From Deltaproteobacteria bacterium (lineage in GTDB: Bacteria > Bdellovibrionota > O2-12-FULL-43-9 > JACQJE01), in the NCBI GenBank assembly GCA_016205125.1, contig JACQJE010000065.1, positions 1 to 9,128 of the forward strand: a stretch of 9,128 nt of DNA, in the 5' to 3' direction. The notes under the pieces were generated by a model. It made no database searches. It was not told the DNA's origin and saw only the letters and a program-made list of their open reading frames with translations. Positions 6,800 through 9,128 of the stretch are shown piece by piece. The position numbers and the translations under genes are program-made. How positions within the stretch are numbered: the first letter of the stretch is position 1; each line of letters starts with the position of its first letter.

Positions 6800-7489
6800 A
6801 TGAAAATTTGTAGAACTCATTCATGGACACTTTCATACCGCGAGGCAGTCGCCCTGCAGCAAAAGCTTGCAAAGGGAGTGAGAATTTGCCGGCCTCCGAA
6901 AATGCGCCTCATTGGCGGAACAGACGTCTCCTATGATTTAACGACCAGGAGGTTTTGTGCCGCAATCGTGATATGGGATTGCGCGACTCAAAAGGTGGTT
7001 GAAACGGCAAGGGCGAGCGGAATATCCAAATTCCCCTACATCCCGGGGTTACTCTCTTTCAGGGAAATTCCGACATTGCTGGATGCCTTTGAAAATCTTC
7101 AGACAAGGCCAGATGGAATTATCTGTGATGGGCAGGGGATTGCCCATCCGCGGAGATTCGGCCTCGCCAGCCACCTTGGGCTTCTCTTAAAGATCCCCAC
7201 TGTCGGCTGTGCGAAGTCCCGCCTCATCGGCACGCATAAAAAAGTTGGGAATGAGAGAGGGTCGTGGGCGTGGCTCTTGGATGAAACTGTGGAGGGGGGG
7301 AGAGAAAAAATTGGGATCGTTCTTCGGACTCGGGCGGGAGTAAGGCCGCTTTATGTCTCTCCGGGCCATCTGATCGACTTTTCGGTCTCCCGGGAGCTTG
7401 TCCTCGCTTGTGCCATTCGCTATCGCCTCCCCGAGCCGGTCCGCATCGCCCATCTGACCGTGGCAAAGAGCCTTTTTCTTGACCGTTGA
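6800..7489 (+). CDS. nfi: Endonuclease V (deoxyinosine 3'-endonuclease)
   Basis: Endonuclease V nicks DNA at the second phosphodiester bond 3' of deoxyinosine, starting repair of deaminated adenine. The 229-residue length is typical. Catalytic and metal-binding residues are all present: Asp42 in GTDVSY, Glu89 in SFREI, Asp110 in CDGQG. The strand-separating wedge PYIPG is at 79-83, with Tyr80. GIAHPRRFGLASHLG (113-127) and PTVGCAKSRL (133-142) are the family's most recognisable blocks, with Lys139 expected to contact substrate. SPGH (187-190) and YRLPEP (208-213) close the fold. ATG 6800 gives an N-terminal helix of family length, but no ribosome site precedes it, so translation may be leaderless or start weakly. 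The gene is divergent from the GMC operon and 130 nt before the GH1 gene. It appears intact. Confidence 0.95.
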   Translation: MKICRTHSWTLSYREAVALQQKLAKGVRICRPPKMRLIGGTDVSYDLTTRRFCAAIVIWDCATQKVVETARASGISKFPYIPGLLSFREIPTLLDAFENLQTRPDGIICDGQGIAHPRRFGLASHLGLLLKIPTVGCAKSRLIGTHKKVGNERGSWAWLLDETVEGGREKIGIVLRTRAGVRPLYVSPGHLIDFSVSRELVLACAIRYRLPEPVRIAHLTVAKSLFLDR

Positions 7490-7511
7490 GGGATGTCCAT
7501 GTTATAAAACC

Positions 7512-7528
7512 CCGTAATTTTACTACGG
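7512..7528 (+). terminator. Weak hairpin after nfi
   Basis: CCGTA (7512-7516) pairs with TACGG (7524-7528) across a 7-nt AT-rich loop, 23 nt after the nfi stop. Only a short T-containing stretch (TTATT) follows. It may end nfi transcripts, but the stem is short. Confidence 0.25.
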
Positions 7529-7539
7529 TTATTGACGCG

Positions 7540-7557
7540 GCGCAGTAAGGTCTGCGC
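7540..7557 (+). promoter_or_regulatory. GC-rich hairpin upstream of the GH1 gene
   Basis: GCGCAG (7540-7545) and CTGCGC (7552-7557) form a perfect 6-bp stem with a TAAGGT loop, in the 130-nt gap between nfi and the GH1 gene. It could be a leader hairpin of the GH1 mRNA or a transcription stop after nfi; no U run follows. I do not see a convincing promoter for the GH1 gene in this gap. Confidence 0.35.
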
Positions 7558-7605
7558 TCGCTTTGCGGAAGGGATTTGCAGGGCTGATACAGGATCTATT
7601 TTTTT

Positions 7606-7611
7606 AAGGAG
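7606..7611 (+). promoter_or_regulatory. Ribosome binding site of the GH1 gene
   Basis: AAGGAG ends 8 nt before ATG 7620 and supports that start, which places the signal peptide at the N-terminus. A nearer ATG at 7612 is out of frame and overlaps the site. Confidence 0.7.
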
Positions 7612-7619
7612 ATGAGACA

Positions 7620-9068
7620 ATGACCAGTAAGAAATCGATCTTGCGCAGTATCGCGTTTTTGCCGCTATTTTATCTTCTCGGACAGGGAGTATCTGGCGCT
7701 GAAGAGAATCGTTTTCCAGCCGATTTTGTCTGGGGGGTGAGTACCTCCGCTTATCAAATCGAAGGGGGCAACACTCAATCGGACTGGCACGATTGGGAAC
7801 GAGGAACCTACATCGATGACGCAGGAAACTCACAGAGCAATATTGTCGACGCTTCACGTATTGGCTCTGCGGCGAAGCACTATAGCCTTTATGAGGTCGA
7901 TTTCGATCTTGCCAGAAAGGTAGGTGTGAAATCTTTTCATACCTCGATCGAATGGAGCCGCATTGAACCCCAAAGAGACGTATGGGACATGAATGAAGTG
8001 GCTCATTATCGTGAATACCTCCAGAAAATGAAAGAGAAGGGACTTCAACCTTCCATTTCGCTTTTTCATGTCTCAAAGCCAAAGTGGTTTGCAGCGATGA
8101 GAGATGCGTCTGGTTCGGGTTGGACCAGTGGGGATGCGGTGGAGGAGTTTGCTGAATTTGCGGCCTTTGCTGCCACTCAATTTGGGGACCTTGTCGATCA
8201 CTGGATTACATTGGATGAGCCGGTTTCCTACGTCATGCGGGCCTATAAAGCGATTCCGCCGCGCAGCGGGGGCGATTTTCCGCCAGGAGAGGATAGTGAT
8301 GCCCACGCTCTTCAGGCGGCGGCGACACTCCTGAAGGCGCATGCTCAGGCTTATAAAGCGATCCATCGGAACGACACCGTCGATGCGGATGGGGACAGGA
8401 AACCTGCTTTAGTCTCTTTTGTGAAGAGCCTGACCTATTTCGAAGCGGCGGGACGTTATGGATTTGACAATGCAGCCAGAAATATTGTCGATCAGCTCTT
8501 CAATTGGGCCTTTTTTGATGGCATTCTCGATCCGGCGAGAAAGGGGAAGATCAACCTCATTATGGGGAGCAAGAGCTATTCTGAGCCGTACCCCGATCTT
8601 GCAGATACGCTCGATTATATCGGCATCTCTTATCTTTCGCGAAAGATGGTGGCCGCGCCAAAGCTGAGTAAAACGGAGATCTATGATAATCCGGATGCCG
8701 CACTAAAAAGTGACCGCGGTCTGGAGATCTATCCGCAAGGGCTCCTTTCACTCCTGCTGGTCGTCAACGAAAAGTACCACATGCCTGTTATGATTCTTGG
8801 AAACGGATTGGCAGATCGCCTCGATAACCGGAGATCTCAGTTCATTATTGATCACGTGAAAGCGATAGCAGACGCCATGAAACAGGGAGTCCAGGTCAAG
8901 GGATACTATCACTGGACCCTCCTTCACTGCTTCGAGTGGTCTCAGGGTTATGGGATGAACTACGGTCTCTTTAATGTCGACTATCGGGATCCGCAGAAGA
9001 CGCGCTCGTGGACGGAGGGGGCGAGAACATATCAGCGCATCGTGACTAACAATGGCATCTTAGAGTAG
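7620..9068 (+). CDS. Secreted glycoside hydrolase family 1 protein lacking the catalytic nucleophile
   Basis: The 482-residue protein has the GH1 beta-glucosidase fold. Residues 1-27 are a Sec signal peptide (basic start, hydrophobic core, VSGA before EEN); many GH1 enzymes are cytosolic. Family blocks follow in order: FPADFVWGVSTSAYQIEGG (32-50) with Gln47 and Glu49, SIEWSRIEP (109-117), His150, the acid/base block TLDEP (197-201) with Glu200, GISYL (335-339), and the C-terminal YHWTLLHCFEWSQGYGMNYGLF (430-451) with Glu439. At the nucleophile site, canonical ITENG reads ILGNG (392-396), so Gly394 replaces the catalytic Glu. The flanks align fully (PVMI before, GLADRLDN after), so this is substitution, not misalignment. 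Further changes are NEP to DEP (Asp199) and GINYY to GISYL. The frame is open throughout. It may be a sugar-binding pseudoenzyme, act by another mechanism, or be decaying; ordinary retaining hydrolysis is unlikely. Confidence 0.92.
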   Translation: MTSKKSILRSIAFLPLFYLLGQGVSGAEENRFPADFVWGVSTSAYQIEGGNTQSDWHDWERGTYIDDAGNSQSNIVDASRIGSAAKHYSLYEVDFDLARKVGVKSFHTSIEWSRIEPQRDVWDMNEVAHYREYLQKMKEKGLQPSISLFHVSKPKWFAAMRDASGSGWTSGDAVEEFAEFAAFAATQFGDLVDHWITLDEPVSYVMRAYKAIPPRSGGDFPPGEDSDAHALQAAATLLKAHAQAYKAIHRNDTVDADGDRKPALVSFVKSLTYFEAAGRYGFDNAARNIVDQLFNWAFFDGILDPARKGKINLIMGSKSYSEPYPDLADTLDYIGISYLSRKMVAAPKLSKTEIYDNPDAALKSDRGLEIYPQGLLSLLLVVNEKYHMPVMILGNGLADRLDNRRSQFIIDHVKAIADAMKQGVQVKGYYHWTLLHCFEWSQGYGMNYGLFNVDYRDPQKTRSWTEGARTYQRIVTNNGILE

Positions 9069-9093
9069 CTTCTCAATAACAAGGGGCTCTCCC

Positions 9094-9128
9094 CCCTCCC
9101 CCTTGATGGGGGAGGGTTAGGGTGGGGG
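9094..9128. repeat. C/G-rich hairpin repeat with quadruplex motif, running off the window
   Basis: CCCTCCCCC (9094-9102), loop TTGAT, and GGGGGAGGG (9108-9116) make a perfect 9-bp stem. GGTTAGGGTGGGGG then continues to the window end. The G side has four tracts (9108-9112, 9114-9116, 9120-9122, 9124-9128) separated by A, TTA and T, an ideal G-quadruplex pattern. The wording resembles dispersed intergenic hairpin repeats common in environmental bacterial genomes. It lies 25 nt after the GH1 stop and may also halt transcription, though no U run is visible. The element is probably incomplete here. Confidence 0.65.

Noticed and set aside
7532..7560. TTGACG at 7532 as a -35 box for the GH1 gene
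   Set aside because: No -10-like sequence lies 16-18 nt downstream; that region is the GC-rich hairpin.
7420..8082. 220-residue open frame antisense to nfi and the GH1 gene
   Set aside because: It spans the intergenic gap and the signal-peptide region of a well-supported gene on the other strand, and has no recognisable motif.

Overview
This window carries seven protein-coding genes on a chromosome of moderate G+C. There are no rRNA or tRNA genes, transposase, CRISPR array or phage genes. The organism looks like a Gram-negative bacterium: there is a lipoprotein whose residue after the lipobox Cys is not Asp, Sec signal peptides, and strong AAGGAG-type ribosome binding sites. The hybrid malic enzyme fused to a phosphotransacetylase domain is common in proteobacteria and relatives. 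The G-rich hairpin at the right edge resembles dispersed repeats of many environmental, often uncultivated, genomes. I cannot name a phylum from sequence alone.

Layout. Positions 1-102 hold a candidate promoter. 103-2385 (+) is NADP-type malic enzyme (maeB). 2386-2600 is an AT-rich intergenic stretch with inverted repeats and a candidate extended -10 promoter. 2601-4067 (+) is an S8 (subtilisin-family) protease predicted to be a lipoprotein. 4068-4326 holds a compact repeat-like element with 11-bp inverted ends and two mutually exclusive hairpins, then a good sigma70-like promoter and Shine-Dalgarno site. These precede 4327-4806 (+), a small secreted protein very rich in Tyr and His and without a recognised family. 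On the opposite strand, converging on it, is a two-gene unit: 6338-6730 (-), a small gluconate-dehydrogenase-subunit-3-like protein, and 4829-6334 (-), a GMC flavoprotein oxidoreductase, with only 3 nt between them. Diverging from that unit is 6800-7489 (+), endonuclease V (nfi). Then comes 7620-9068 (+), a secreted glycoside hydrolase family 1 protein. The window ends in a C-rich/G-rich hairpin with a four-tract quadruplex motif.

The genes do not form one pathway. maeB is central carbon metabolism, nfi is DNA repair, and the GMC pair is a likely alcohol or sterol-type oxidoreductase module. The protease, the Tyr/His-rich protein and the GH1 protein are three separately transcribed exported proteins. 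The most notable observation is that the GH1 protein has Gly where the catalytic nucleophile Glu of the ITENG motif should be, together with other active-site changes, so it is probably not a normal retaining beta-glycosidase. No clear new multi-gene system is evident.
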